From: a candidate division Hyd24-12 bacterium UBA6080
Lineage (GTDB): Bacteria; Fermentibacterota; Fermentibacteria; Fermentibacterales; JCC-6
Length of the DNA stretch: 64,000 bases
NCBI GenBank assembly: GCA_002436025.1
Contig: DIXM01000011.1
Span: forward strand, 62,001 to 126,000
Direction of reading: 5' to 3'
Shown: positions 26,470 to 34,664 of the stretch, piece after piece
Numbering within the stretch: the first letter of the stretch is position 1
How the letters are laid out: each line of letters begins with the position of its first letter
The notes under the pieces: model-generated
Database searches by the model: none
What the model was told of the DNA's origin: nothing
What the model saw: only the letters and a program-made list of their open reading frames with translations
Translations under genes and position numbers: made by a program

Positions 26470-26739
26470 CTAGTTCAGGCCTGCCACTGAGACGGACTCC
26501 ATTCCTGCTCCCATGGTTGCGTAGGCGTAAAGCCTACCACCCAGGGCCTCACGAGAGTGGGGATCTCTCTCGAGCGCTTCCTGGAACAGGATGTACGCAG
26601 CCTCGCAGTCACCGGCATCCAGAGCTTCCCTTGCCACCTGGACAAAGGAACCTGCGGTGGCCGGGACCACCGTCTCGGTTACGGCGGCCGACAGCACCAT
26701 CGGTAGAAGCACTACCATTGTTATGGCCAGCTGCTTCAC
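26470..26739 (-). CDS. Small secreted protein under tandem c-di-GMP riboswitch control
   Basis: The product is 89 residues: a Sec signal peptide (about residues 1-19, MKQLAITMVVLLPMVLSAA), then a short helical segment resembling a single TPR-like helix pair (FVQVAREALDAGDCEAAYILFQEAL) and a glycine-rich end. I recognise no family. The start is a GTG at 26739 with GGAGG eight bases upstream. Two cyclic-di-GMP-I aptamers occupy its leader and almost certainly control it. The likely role is a periplasmic or surface factor used in the sessile/motile switch; that is inference. Confidence 0.7.
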   Translation of the reverse strand: MKQLAITMVVLLPMVLSAAVTETVVPATAGSFVQVAREALDAGDCEAAYILFQEALERDPHSREALGGRLYAYATMGAGMESVSVAGLN

Positions 26740-26741
26740 GC

Positions 26742-26771
26742 GAGCACCTCCCTGCTCCCCGCTGAGCGGGG
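26742..26771 (-). promoter_or_regulatory. Expression-platform hairpins over the ribosome binding site
   Basis: Between aptamer 2 and the GTG are two adjoining hairpins: CCCCGC/GCGGGG with a three-base loop (26757-26771), and GAGCA/TGCTC (26742-26757) that places GGGAGG, the Shine-Dalgarno, in its loop. There is no T-tract, which argues for translational rather than termination control. Confidence 0.5.
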
Positions 26772-26776
26772 CGTTT

Positions 26777-26847
26777 GGCGGCCCGGCTGTCCTTCCACAA
26801 GGGTTAGGACCCGTGGCTTTGCGTCCCGGGATCTCTCCCGGTTTGCC
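26777..26847 (-). ncRNA. Cyclic-di-GMP-I (GEMM) riboswitch, downstream aptamer
   Basis: Read on the minus strand, it has the GEMM-I core: GGCAAACC, a CCGGGA stem capped by a GAGA (GNRA) tetraloop, the invariant GGGACGCAAAGCC joining segment, the CCTAAC tetraloop receptor, then GGACAGCCGGG leading to the closing strand. The first 42 nt are identical to the upstream aptamer. P3 is short (CCTT/AAGG) and P1 is weaker than in aptamer 1. It ends about 40 nt before the GTG of the small secreted protein. Confidence 0.9.
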
Positions 26848-26856
26848 TTGTCAAAC

Positions 26857-26938
26857 GGCAACCCGGCTATCCGTCCGTGCTTCCCCTTGCACGGCGAGGA
26901 CCCGTGGCTTTGCGTCCCGGGATCTCTCCCGGTTTGCC
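26857..26938 (-). ncRNA. Cyclic-di-GMP-I (GEMM) riboswitch, upstream aptamer
   Basis: This is a complete GEMM-I aptamer on the minus strand: P1 pairs GGCAAACC with GGGTTGCC, P2 carries a GAGA tetraloop, GGGACGCAAAGCC is the ligand-contact strand, and P3 pairs CCGTGC with GCACGG, followed by GGATAGCCGGG. It lies nine bases upstream of the second aptamer. Two aptamers in series are known to sharpen or combine the response to cyclic di-GMP. Confidence 0.93.
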
Positions 26939-26963
26939 TGGCGGTGCCCTACCGCCGTCGTTA

Positions 26964-27773
26964 CTATCGGGTTATTGCCCGGGGGTGTAAAGGGTACGAC
27001 TTGAGCTCCCCGTCATGCAAATACCGGCAGTTCTCGAAACCCGCTTCCAGAAGGATCCTGCGTCCCTCTTCGAGACCAAAGAAAACCCATGGTTCCCGAT
27101 GAGTGTCGGACCCCAGGGTTACATGCGTTCCGCCCAGAGACCTGTAGAGCTTCAGAACGGGAATGGAGGGGTATGTGGTTTTCTCGCGGCGCCTGAGTCC
27201 CGATGTGTTCAACTCGAGGACGATCCCCCGGGAAATGACTGCCCCGAGAACATCCTCGAGCAGACCGGGCCAGAGAAGCGTTTCATCGAACGAGGTGTTG
27301 AGCCCGGCGAGTGCCATGCCCCTTCGAAAAATGCCCAGATGAGCCAGAATGTGGAACAGTGGATTTTCAAGCATTTCTAGTGTGGTCCGGTAGTAACGTT
27401 CCGCGACCTCATGGGGCGATACAGCTTTAAAAACATCGGGTCCGAGCACAAGATGGTCATCCAGCCAGTGCAGTGCGCCGGTGACATAATCGAAGTTTCT
27501 CCCTCTGATGGAATCCATGGCTTTTGAGCCGTAGAGATGGGGCTCGCCCACCTCGACTCCGCACAGTAACGTGAGTTCAGGGTTTTGCGTCCGCGCTTCC
27601 TGCACGGCGGCCTGATACCTTGCTCCGTCGAAAAAACCGGTGCAGGAATCGCTCGGGTGGAAATCGAGATGCGCCACGAAACCCAGGCCCGCAAGACCTT
27701 CAGCGGAAGCCCTGTGTGCAAGTTCTGACTCGGTAAGGGCGGCATCGGGTGAGTTCGTGGTATGAACGTGCAT
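26964..27773 (-). CDS. PHP-domain phosphoesterase (HisK-like)
   Basis: The polymerase-and-histidinol-phosphatase fold is clear: MHVHTTNSPDA at the N-terminus (HxH metal motif), FVAHLDFHP near residue 32, GVEVGEP near 71, ILAHLGIFRRG near 140 and LGSDTHREPW near 215 supply the metal-binding His/Asp/Glu set. Length (269) fits HisK-type histidinol-phosphate phosphatases, but other PHP phosphoesterases look the same. The ATG at 27773 has no ribosome site, and the in-frame ISPLID codons before it look family-like, so the true start may be slightly upstream. The downstream riboswitch leader begins just past its stop. Confidence 0.8.
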   Translation of the reverse strand: MHVHTTNSPDAALTESELAHRASAEGLAGLGFVAHLDFHPSDSCTGFFDGARYQAAVQEARTQNPELTLLCGVEVGEPHLYGSKAMDSIRGRNFDYVTGALHWLDDHLVLGPDVFKAVSPHEVAERYYRTTLEMLENPLFHILAHLGIFRRGMALAGLNTSFDETLLWPGLLEDVLGAVISRGIVLELNTSGLRRREKTTYPSIPVLKLYRSLGGTHVTLGSDTHREPWVFFGLEEGRRILLEAGFENCRYLHDGELKSYPLHPRAITR

Positions 27774-27793
27774 GTCGATGAGGGGGCTGATTC

Positions 27794-28456
27794 TCAGAAG
27801 GTCACTCCAAGTCCCACCAGAACCATGTTCCAGCGGAGGTCAAGTGGAATCGCAAATTCAAAGGTGAGCCCGCCCGGGATCCACACTTCCTGCGGAGAAC
27901 CGGGAAGCGAGTAGACCGCTCCGGCGCGGATGCAGTGGTAGAAGCCGTCGTCCATCCCGGACCAGTCCCAGTCCCCCGATGAGTCTTCGGGGATGTTTAT
28001 GACGTCAGGCCCGTACCCGGCGTCCCAGGCGGCGTAGACCTCGAGGTCGGAGCCAAGCAGGTAACCGGCGGCAAGGGAAGCCCTTCCCCCGATGACCTTT
28101 GCAGGGATCACATAGTTCGCCCCGGCAGTAACCGAAAGCGCTTCACGAATGCCGGGGTCAAGTATGGCCACCCGGACCTGGGGACCGAGACCGTAGCCGT
28201 AGGCCGCGAAGCCCAGGTCAATGCCTCTCGCGGCTCCGGTCAGGAATGAGAGCGAGGGGCTTATCGGGATGTCGTCCTCTCCCGATGCGTCAGCCTCCCG
28301 GCGGTCGTCACTGCTCAGGTAGGCCGGAAGCCCCACTCCTCCCGACACGGACAGCTCGTTCTCACCAAGTGTACGGGCACCCTGAAGTGAGCCGTAGTAG
28401 CATCCCGACCCCAGTACCACCAAAGCCACGCATGCGGAAACGATCTTTGCCTTCAA
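27794..28456 (-). CDS. Outer-membrane lipoprotein, predicted beta-barrel
   Basis: Signal peptide with a lipobox (VVLGSGC, cysteine near residue 19). The rest alternates short amphipathic strands (LSVSGGVGLPAYL, IDLGFAAYGYGLGPQVRVAI, ALSVTAGANYVIP, RASLAAGYLLGSDLEVYAAWDAGYG) and ends VGLGVTF with a terminal phenylalanine, as in outer-membrane barrels. No named family is recognised. It is cotranscribed with the PHP gene 20 bp downstream and diverges from elbB. Confidence 0.7.
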   Translation of the reverse strand: MKAKIVSACVALVVLGSGCYYGSLQGARTLGENELSVSGGVGLPAYLSSDDRREADASGEDDIPISPSLSFLTGAARGIDLGFAAYGYGLGPQVRVAILDPGIREALSVTAGANYVIPAKVIGGRASLAAGYLLGSDLEVYAAWDAGYGPDVINIPEDSSGDWDWSGMDDGFYHCIRAGAVYSLPGSPQEVWIPGGLTFEFAIPLDLRWNMVLVGLGVTF

Positions 28457-28535
28457 AATCCCCCCCCTCTCTGCACGCTATATTATTCTTCATACAGGTG
28501 GTTTTGCACAATCCATTGGGGATCGGAGGAGGGAA

Positions 28536-29189
28536 GTGATCACAAGGCGTGCCGCGGTGCTTCTTTCCGGTTGTGGCGTGAAGGATGGGACCGAGATACA
28601 CGAAGCGGTTTCAGCCCTTATCGCGCTGGAACAGGGAGGGTTCAGCTGTGTTTTCGTTGCTCCGGATGTGCCTCAGGCAAGGTCCCACAACCACCAGACG
28701 GGAGCTCAGGAATCACCCAGGTCGGTCCTGGCGGAGGCTGCCAGGATCGCAAGGGGTCCCGTCATCCCCCTCGAAAGTGTTGACATGGCTGATTTCGACG
28801 TTCTGGTGATCCCCGGAGGCCTTGGAGCCGCAACCACTCTTTGCGACTTCGCTGAAAAGGGTTCGAACTGCACCGTCCTGCCCTCGGTCGCAGGTTTTGT
28901 CGGTTCCGCACATGCCATGGGCAAACCCATTGCAGCAATGTGCATAGCGCCGGTCATCCTTGCCAGGTGCATTCCGGGAGTCACTCTCACTCTCGGCGGG
29001 CACGACGACACAATACGGGCAGCGGAGAAAATGGGTGCCGTTCATGAACCGTGTGAGGTTGATCAGGCCGTGGTAGACATAGAGAACAGGGTTGTCACCA
29101 CACCGGCGTACATGATGGCGAATGGTCCCCTTCAGGTGTTTTCAGGCGCGGAAAGCATGGTAACGGGGCTTAACTCCCTGCTTTCCTGA
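28536..29189 (+). CDS. elbB: ElbB-like DJ-1/PfpI-family glyoxalase
   Basis: The start LLSGCGVKDGTEIHEAV is the ElbB signature, and AAMCIAPVILARC near residue 135 carries the nucleophile cysteine of the DJ-1/PfpI fold. VIPGGLGAATTLCDFA near 90 is the conserved glycine-rich turn. E. coli ElbB is linked to isoprenoid synthesis and has glyoxalase III activity. The GTG start has GGAGGAGGG two bases upstream. The 3' end overlaps the convergent nitroreductase by 20 bp. Confidence 0.9.
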   Translation: MITRRAAVLLSGCGVKDGTEIHEAVSALIALEQGGFSCVFVAPDVPQARSHNHQTGAQESPRSVLAEAARIARGPVIPLESVDMADFDVLVIPGGLGAATTLCDFAEKGSNCTVLPSVAGFVGSAHAMGKPIAAMCIAPVILARCIPGVTLTLGGHDDTIRAAEKMGAVHEPCEVDQAVVDIENRVVTTPAYMMANGPLQVFSGAESMVTGLNSLLS

Positions 29190-29913
29190 CCTTTCCCACC
29201 GGGGCCATGTAGACGACGAACTCGTCAGTTCCGTCGAGGCCGCACATTGCATCGGAGAGTTCCTGGTCGTAGGCGCCTATTGCGCAGGTACCGGCCCCTG
29301 TGGCCTCGACCGCAAGGTAGAGGTTCTGACACGCATGACCCGCGTCGAGGGCGATGAGCTTCGAAGATACCGGGCCGTAACGCCATTCAGTCCTGTAGGG
29401 CACGGCGGTCCAGATAAAAACGACCGATGAGCTGCCGCAGAACTCCTGACCAAGGCATGCCGAGGTCATCTCCGCGGGGGAGGGAACCCTGCCCGTGAAA
29501 TCGAGGGAGTCATTCAGGGGCATGTACCTGTAGAGCCCGGGTTTAAGGCCATTCACGTCGAAAACAGCTATAAGTGTGTCGAGCGGATGCCGGGCTCCCG
29601 CGGACGGGGCTGCCCTGAGGGTCACAACGCCCCCTCCCTGCCTTTTTATGACCTGCCTGACTCCCGAAACCGACCTGAGAAGAAAGGCAAGTTCAGCCAG
29701 TTCAAGAGGCTCTGGAAGGAAGGCTCTGCGGCTTGCCCTTCGGGCGACAGCATCCCCCAGGGAAACCGAAAAGGAGTCAGGCCGGGTATCGGGCAGGACA
29801 ATGGGTTCCCCATGAAACATGGGCTGGACCTCGGGCATGGGCACTCCCCGGCTCTGGTCGCTTGTAAAACTCTCCAGGGCCTTCCAGCCCGATCTGAGAA
29901 GGTCACGGCTCAT
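29170..29913 (-). CDS. SagB-type nitroreductase-like oxidoreductase
   Basis: FMN-dependent nitroreductase fold of the SagB branch: ARRASRRAFLPEPLELAELAFLLRSVSG near residue 55, RAAPSAGARHPLDTLIAV near 100, and LDAGHACQNLYLAVEATGAGTCAIGAYD near 190 are family landmarks. SagB enzymes oxidise azolines in thiazole/oxazole-modified peptides, but solitary members like this one, with no cyclodehydratase nearby, are common and of unknown substrate. It follows the secreted propeller gene by six bases on the same strand. Confidence 0.85.
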   Translation of the reverse strand: MSRDLLRSGWKALESFTSDQSRGVPMPEVQPMFHGEPIVLPDTRPDSFSVSLGDAVARRASRRAFLPEPLELAELAFLLRSVSGVRQVIKRQGGGVVTLRAAPSAGARHPLDTLIAVFDVNGLKPGLYRYMPLNDSLDFTGRVPSPAEMTSACLGQEFCGSSSVVFIWTAVPYRTEWRYGPVSSKLIALDAGHACQNLYLAVEATGAGTCAIGAYDQELSDAMCGLDGTDEFVVYMAPVGKVRKAGS

Positions 29914-29919
29914 TTTTAC

Positions 29920-31074
29920 CTACCAGTTCAGAAGGTCTTCCGGTGAAAGGTAAACAACCACGGGCATTCTCGAAAGGCACTCCTGCTGAACCCTTCCTGC
30001 GAGAATGAAGCCTCCGTCCGGCGTTGGCATCATCGTGCGCAGTTCGGTCTGTCTGCCCAGGTCGATCTCCTTCTGCCAGATCGTTTGTCCCCAGGGGTCA
30101 AGCCGGAGCAGAACTGAACGGAACCCGAGACGGTCCGGCGAGTTGGAGTTGCATAGGAAAGTGTAACCGCCGGTGTCCATGGGAAATGCGCTCCAGCAGG
30201 ATTCAACGCCGCCCGTGGTCCATGTCATGTGCCATGTGTGGTTGCCCTGTGCGTCGAAACTCACAAAAAGGGCGGACGGCATTTCCTCGCCAACCCTTGA
30301 GGTTCCCCAGAGAAGACAGCCTCCGTCCGGGAGGCTGCGGACTCCCCGTGCCATCTCTATCCCGTCGTCATCGAAGAGAGTCTTTCCGATCCAGTTGCCC
30401 GTGGAGTCGGTGAAGAGAAGGAAGGCGTCGCTGCCGTCCGACCCCGCAAGGACGAACCCCCGTCCGGGAATCACATCCGCACCGTATGCAACCTGATGTC
30501 CCAGGTCCTCGTGCTCCCTGCTCCACAGAAGAGCGCCGTCCTGGTCGGTGCACACCATCCATACGTTTCGGTAACCACCCGCGCCGGTCTCGAAGCCCAC
30601 GGCCAGAACATCTCCCCGCTCGGTGAGGCATATGTGTGAGAAGCCATCCGTTCCGTCGCCTCCGAATCGTGAGCGCCAGACGATCTCCCCCATGTCATCG
30701 ATCCGCATCAGAAAGCCGTCGGATTCCTGGCCCTGACCGCAGGTTCCGGCCACTATGAAGCCGCCGGGGATCCTCACGACCCCACCCGCGGCGGCCGATG
30801 TGCCCATCAGATAGTTCTGCTCCCAGAAGACGTTTCCCGAAGGCGAGATCCTGCACACGATCACCGCGCTGGCGTCACCACCCGAGGCTTCACCCACCAC
30901 AAGGAAGCCTCCGTCTTCGGCCTCGCACATACCGTTGAAAACGGCTTCCCGCCCTCCGGTGACCGTGCAGCTCCACTCGATGGCGGGCTCCATGCCCATG
31001 GACACTCCGACACAAACGAGCCCTGTTACGAGGCAGCAAATGAAACCCGCAGGAAGACATGATTGTTTCCGCAT
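29920..31074 (-). CDS. Secreted repeat protein with propeller-like blades
   Basis: Signal sequence (FICCLVTGLVCVGVSMG) followed by about seven repeats of roughly 48 residues of the form EDGGFLVVGEASG.....VCRISPSGNVFW, in which an aromatic residue precedes the next blade. This resembles the repeat seen in many FCB secreted proteins that probably fold as a beta-propeller. No sorting tail is present. The ATG at 31074 (MRKQSCLP) is preferred; an in-frame start at 31110 would add 12 residues before the signal. Function unknown. Confidence 0.72.
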   Translation of the reverse strand: MRKQSCLPAGFICCLVTGLVCVGVSMGMEPAIEWSCTVTGGREAVFNGMCEAEDGGFLVVGEASGGDASAVIVCRISPSGNVFWEQNYLMGTSAAAGGVVRIPGGFIVAGTCGQGQESDGFLMRIDDMGEIVWRSRFGGDGTDGFSHICLTERGDVLAVGFETGAGGYRNVWMVCTDQDGALLWSREHEDLGHQVAYGADVIPGRGFVLAGSDGSDAFLLFTDSTGNWIGKTLFDDDGIEMARGVRSLPDGGCLLWGTSRVGEEMPSALFVSFDAQGNHTWHMTWTTGGVESCWSAFPMDTGGYTFLCNSNSPDRLGFRSVLLRLDPWGQTIWQKEIDLGRQTELRTMMPTPDGGFILAGRVQQECLSRMPVVVYLSPEDLLNW

Positions 31075-31170
31075 GAATGAGATATTGACATTCTTTTGGG
31101 TGGGTGTCAAGGCTGTCAGTTCTCAGTATATTTCAGGAAACTTTTCAACATTTCAGGAGAGCCATTTACG

Positions 31171-32376
31171 ATGCGGTACGATTTTGACATCTCCGTGGAC
31201 AGGAGGAACACCAGCTGCCTCAAGTGGGATTATCTCGATTCCACGTTCGGTCGTGACGACCTGATAAGCATGTGGATAGCGGACATGGATTTCAGGCTGC
31301 CCGACTCCATACTCGACGCGATCTGCGAAAGGGCTGGACACGGCGTCTTTGGCTACACGGTTATACCCGATTCCTTTTACAGGGCCGTGGAGACATGGTT
31401 CGCGAACCGTTACGGGTTCGAGATCCAGAGGGAGTGGATAGTCACGACTCCGGGCGTCGTGCCTGCCCTGAACTTCGCCATGCAGCATTTCACGGCCGAG
31501 GGCGAGGGAGTGATCATTCAGCCGCCGGTTTACCACCCTTTTGAGGAATCCATAAGGAACAATGGCCGAACAACCGTTGAGAATCCTCTCGTTCTGAGGA
31601 ACGGGCGGTACTGCATCGACTTCGATGACCTCGACAGCAGGGCGGCCGATGCACGCATGCTTGTCATCTGCAACCCGCACAACCCCGTGGCAAGGGTCTG
31701 GAGCCGGGATGAACTCAAGGGGATGATGGACATCGCTGAAAAGCATGATCTGATTGTGTTTTCCGACGAGATTCATTCTGACATCGTCTTCAGGCCCCAT
31801 CGGCACTTTCCCACGCTGCTTCTCGGTGATGCAGCCCGAAGCCGAACCATTGCCGCCTACGCCACGAGCAAAACGTTCAATCTTGCAGGGCTTCAACTCT
31901 CAGTGATCATTATTGCCGATCCCTGGCTTCGCGCCGGGTACACAAGTTTTATCAGGAACCTTCACCTGACGGGATCCAACATCTTCGGGATCGTGGCCAC
32001 CCAGACCGCATATGAGCAGGGCGGCGAGTGGCTTTCGCAGCTCCTTTCCTATCTCTGGGACAACTACCTGTTCGTCAGTGAGTATGCACACGAGCACCTG
32101 TCGGGTGTTCGGGTACTGGAGCCGGAGGGCACCTTTCTGCTCTGGCTGGACTGCAGGGGCACGGGGATGTCCGATGAGCAGCTCAGTGAGTTCTTCATCC
32201 ACAAGGCAGGCGTGGGAATGAACAACGGCGCCATGTTCGGAACTGGCGGAGACGGGTTCATGCGGATGAACATCGCCACTACAAGGGCCAATCTCGGGGC
32301 TGCCCTCGAATGCATCCGGGACGCTCTCGGCGAACGCAGCTCCGAAACGGGCTCCACCGCTGCGGTGAGTTACTGA
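31171..32376 (+). CDS. MalY/PatB-type PLP-dependent C-S lyase/aminotransferase
   Basis: Fold-type I PLP enzyme, 401 residues. The start RRNTSCLKWDYLDSTFG...LISMWIADMDF is characteristic of the MalY/PatB cystathionine beta-lyase branch. CNPHNPVARVW near 171, SDEIHSDI near 202 and ATSKTFNLAGL near 231 (Schiff-base lysine) complete the active site. It likely cleaves cystathionine or cysteine conjugates. The ATG at 31171 fits the family start; AGGAG lies 12 bases upstream. The long in-frame upstream extension is dismissed. Confidence 0.9.
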   Translation: MRYDFDISVDRRNTSCLKWDYLDSTFGRDDLISMWIADMDFRLPDSILDAICERAGHGVFGYTVIPDSFYRAVETWFANRYGFEIQREWIVTTPGVVPALNFAMQHFTAEGEGVIIQPPVYHPFEESIRNNGRTTVENPLVLRNGRYCIDFDDLDSRAADARMLVICNPHNPVARVWSRDELKGMMDIAEKHDLIVFSDEIHSDIVFRPHRHFPTLLLGDAARSRTIAAYATSKTFNLAGLQLSVIIIADPWLRAGYTSFIRNLHLTGSNIFGIVATQTAYEQGGEWLSQLLSYLWDNYLFVSEYAHEHLSGVRVLEPEGTFLLWLDCRGTGMSDEQLSEFFIHKAGVGMNNGAMFGTGGDGFMRMNIATTRANLGAALECIRDALGERSSETGSTAAVSY

Positions 32377-32447
32377 CACGGCCGCGCTCATCCTGGTGCC
32401 CCCGGAGTTAAAATCCGGTATATCATCGCCTGGAGCAGGGGGTGATC

Positions 32448-33026
32448 ATGAACGGTGAAGAGCGTTTCTGCCATAAGTGCGGAAACAGACTGGAACTGGG
32501 CAGCGCATACTGCATCCGCTGCGGAACCCGCGTTCTGATGGACCGGGACACAACCCTCCCCGAGACAGCTTCCGCCGACGGTATCCCACGCGCCATACAG
32601 GGCCGGGTTCACGAGCTTCTTGTGAACAGGCAGTACATCGAAGCCATCAGGTGTTACCGTGAAAGCAATTCGCAACCGCTGAAAGAATCCAAGGCAGCCA
32701 TCGACGCCTACATCGCCCTGAACGGAATTGATGCCGGAGCCGACTCCAGGGCGCGCACCCTTCCCTTTCGTTGCGTTGGAGCTGTTCTGGGCTTCTTTCT
32801 CTGGATGGCATTCATCAGCGCCATGCCCTTCGCTGCCCGATGGCTTGCTCCAAGGGTTTTCGGCCCGGGTCTCTCCCGGGGCTCCATCGAAACATGCATG
32901 GCGGTCCTGCCCATCATCATGGTTTTGATATCTCTGGTGCTTTTCTTCCTTGTTCTGTCATTCCGCCGACGGAGATCCGGCAGCATTGAAGAGCCTTCCC
33001 CCGGTTTCAGCTCGGACCAGGGGTAA
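32448..33026 (+). CDS. Zinc-ribbon membrane protein
   Basis: The N-terminus is a double zinc ribbon (FCHKCGNRLELGSAYCIRCGTRV, residues about 6-29). A short helical segment follows (residues 48-85) with EAIRCYRESNSQPLKESKAAIDAYI resembling the SHOCT-like or ribosomal L7/L12-like helix pair. Two transmembrane helices near 105-125 and 140-160 lie before a basic end. GGGGG precedes the ATG at 32448. The role is unknown; such proteins often serve as membrane-anchored adapters. Confidence 0.68.
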   Translation: MNGEERFCHKCGNRLELGSAYCIRCGTRVLMDRDTTLPETASADGIPRAIQGRVHELLVNRQYIEAIRCYRESNSQPLKESKAAIDAYIALNGIDAGADSRARTLPFRCVGAVLGFFLWMAFISAMPFAARWLAPRVFGPGLSRGSIETCMAVLPIIMVLISLVLFFLVLSFRRRRSGSIEEPSPGFSSDQG

Positions 33027-33044
33027 TCTGATCCGGACCCCCGA

Positions 33045-34154
33045 ATGAAAACCGTTCTGGATGTCACCATCAGCACCCATAGCCGGGGTGGCGTTGGCAG
33101 GTGGGTTGCGGGGCTCTCCAGAGGCCTGACTGCGGCAAACCCCGACCACTGTTCCCTGGACGTCCCCGAAACCCATGCCCTGAACGTCACCTCCGTCAGT
33201 GAAGCAAGGGTCCTGCCCGTTCCATTCTGGACCAGGGTTCCCCTGATCAGGCGGCACCTTTACAGAGCAGGCCTGCTTGAAGCCACCAGGGCGAAGCGGA
33301 TCCGGCGGTTCGCCGGCACTCCTGATGTTATCCATCTCTCGGGGGTGCAACCATTCGGCTTTGGCAGGAAAACCGTGGTTACCTTTTTCGACGACACACC
33401 CTGGACGACACCCGATTCCCATACGGCACAAACCCTTTTCTACTCCCGAAGGCTCGAAGGCCTTATCAGACAGGGAGCATCAGTTGCCGCCATAAGCGAA
33501 TGGGCCGCGGAAAGGGCTGTCAGGCTCTTCGGTCTTTCGCCCGAAAGGGTCTGCTCGGTTGGCGGTGCACCTGATGAATTGTTCAGTCCCGGTGCGCCCG
33601 ATCCCGGTTTGCTCCGCCGTCTGGGGCTTGAGCCCGGCCGTTTCCTGCTGCATGTGGGCAGCTTCGTCCCGAGAAAGAACATCCCATTCCTTGTGGAGTC
33701 CTTCATCAGGGCATCCGTACCCGAAGTCAAACTTGTTCTTGCGGGAGTGGAAAAATGGGGTGGGCAGCGGATACCATCATCCCCGATGGTCGTCTGCAGG
33801 GATGACCTATCCGACTCCGACCTGCTCTCACTTTACAGAGGGGCACGCGCCCTCCTTGTTCCGAGCTCGGAGGAAGGGCTGGGGCTTCCGGTGCTCGAGG
33901 CCTTTGCCTGCGGCACACCCGTCGTGTCATCTGACGGTGGGGCTCTTCCGGAGACCGTGGGAGGGTGCGGGCTCATTTTGCCCGCACTTGACGGTGACGC
34001 CTGGGTTCGTGCGATTCGAGACCTGGCATCCGAGAAAACCGCAGCGGTTCTGAGAACCATGGCGGAAAACCACGCCAGAACAACCTGGGAAGACGTTGGG
34101 AGGAGAACCCTGGAGTTCTACCGAAGGATTCCGGAGACGACAGGAATCGGCTGA
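33045..34154 (+). CDS. GT4-family glycosyltransferase
   Basis: GT-B enzyme of 369 residues: TISTHSRGGVGRWVAGLSRGL at the N-terminus with the glycine-rich loop, LHVGSFVPRKNIPFLVESF near 205, and PSSEEGLGLPVLEAFACGTPVVSS near 275 with the two donor-site glutamates. It is the first of three glycosyltransferases in a second polysaccharide-like group, the last two of which overlap. Sugar specificity is unknown. Confidence 0.85.
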   Translation: MKTVLDVTISTHSRGGVGRWVAGLSRGLTAANPDHCSLDVPETHALNVTSVSEARVLPVPFWTRVPLIRRHLYRAGLLEATRAKRIRRFAGTPDVIHLSGVQPFGFGRKTVVTFFDDTPWTTPDSHTAQTLFYSRRLEGLIRQGASVAAISEWAAERAVRLFGLSPERVCSVGGAPDELFSPGAPDPGLLRRLGLEPGRFLLHVGSFVPRKNIPFLVESFIRASVPEVKLVLAGVEKWGGQRIPSSPMVVCRDDLSDSDLLSLYRGARALLVPSSEEGLGLPVLEAFACGTPVVSSDGGALPETVGGCGLILPALDGDAWVRAIRDLASEKTAAVLRTMAENHARTTWEDVGRRTLEFYRRIPETTGIG

Positions 34155-34234
34155 GATGCGGTTTTCACGGTTTGCCGAAAGGTGTATGTATCCATCAAGT
34201 TCATTCGACTCAAAGTGTAAGGGGGGGTTTTGAA

Positions 34235-34621
34235 ATGCAGCGTTCTTTGGTATTGACGTTTGTTGCGTCGCTTGTTCTGTCAGGTTGCGGGGGGGGCGCT
34301 CCTGAGGAAATGGCAGCTGACCCTGAGACTGCAACCGCCACTCCCACCCCGCCCCGGGTTGATCAGACGAACCCGCAGCAGGTTGCAGAGGAGTTTTTTT
34401 ACTCCATTGCTCAAGGCGATGTTGAAGGCGCATCTCAGTGGGTTCTTCCCGAACAGCAGTCGGATTTCCTTGCCTCCATGGAAGGCGTAACTCCTCAACT
34501 TCCTGAAGGATATGAAGTGGTCGTCTTTGCCCAGGGTGAGCAGGCCGAAGCATCCATCGCGGGGGCTCCGATTGAGGTGGACATGCAGATGCGTCAGGGG
34601 CTTTGGTGGATAGCCAACTGA
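34235..34621 (+). CDS. Small lipoprotein with DUF4878-like C-terminal domain
   Basis: The first 18 residues are a lipoprotein signal ending in LVLSGC. The mature part has a proline/threonine-rich linker and then PQQVAEEFFYSIAQGDVEGASQWVLPEQQSDF, which resembles the NTF2-like DUF4878 family of envelope lipoproteins; that match is from memory only. A G-rich ribosome site eight bases before the ATG at 34235 supports this start over an upstream TTG. It sits between two glycosyltransferase genes on the same strand. Confidence 0.72.
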   Translation: MQRSLVLTFVASLVLSGCGGGAPEEMAADPETATATPTPPRVDQTNPQQVAEEFFYSIAQGDVEGASQWVLPEQQSDFLASMEGVTPQLPEGYEVVVFAQGEQAEASIAGAPIEVDMQMRQGLWWIAN

Positions 34622-34664
34622 AACCGGACGAATCGTAAGGGCTCTCGCTTCCCGGGAGGATTAG

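Noticed and set aside
26781..26938. Two identical 42-nt repeats near 26806 and 26897 as a CRISPR-like array
   Set aside because: Only two copies, not palindromic CRISPR-style, and both fit the GEMM-I riboswitch core exactly.
29170..29913. SagB-like gene as part of a thiazole/oxazole peptide cluster
   Set aside because: No cyclodehydratase (YcaO) or precursor peptide gene is nearby.
31084..31120. TTGACA at 31084 as a promoter for the MalY/PatB gene
   Set aside because: No acceptable -10 at 16-18 bp; the nearby TATATT lacks a matching -35.
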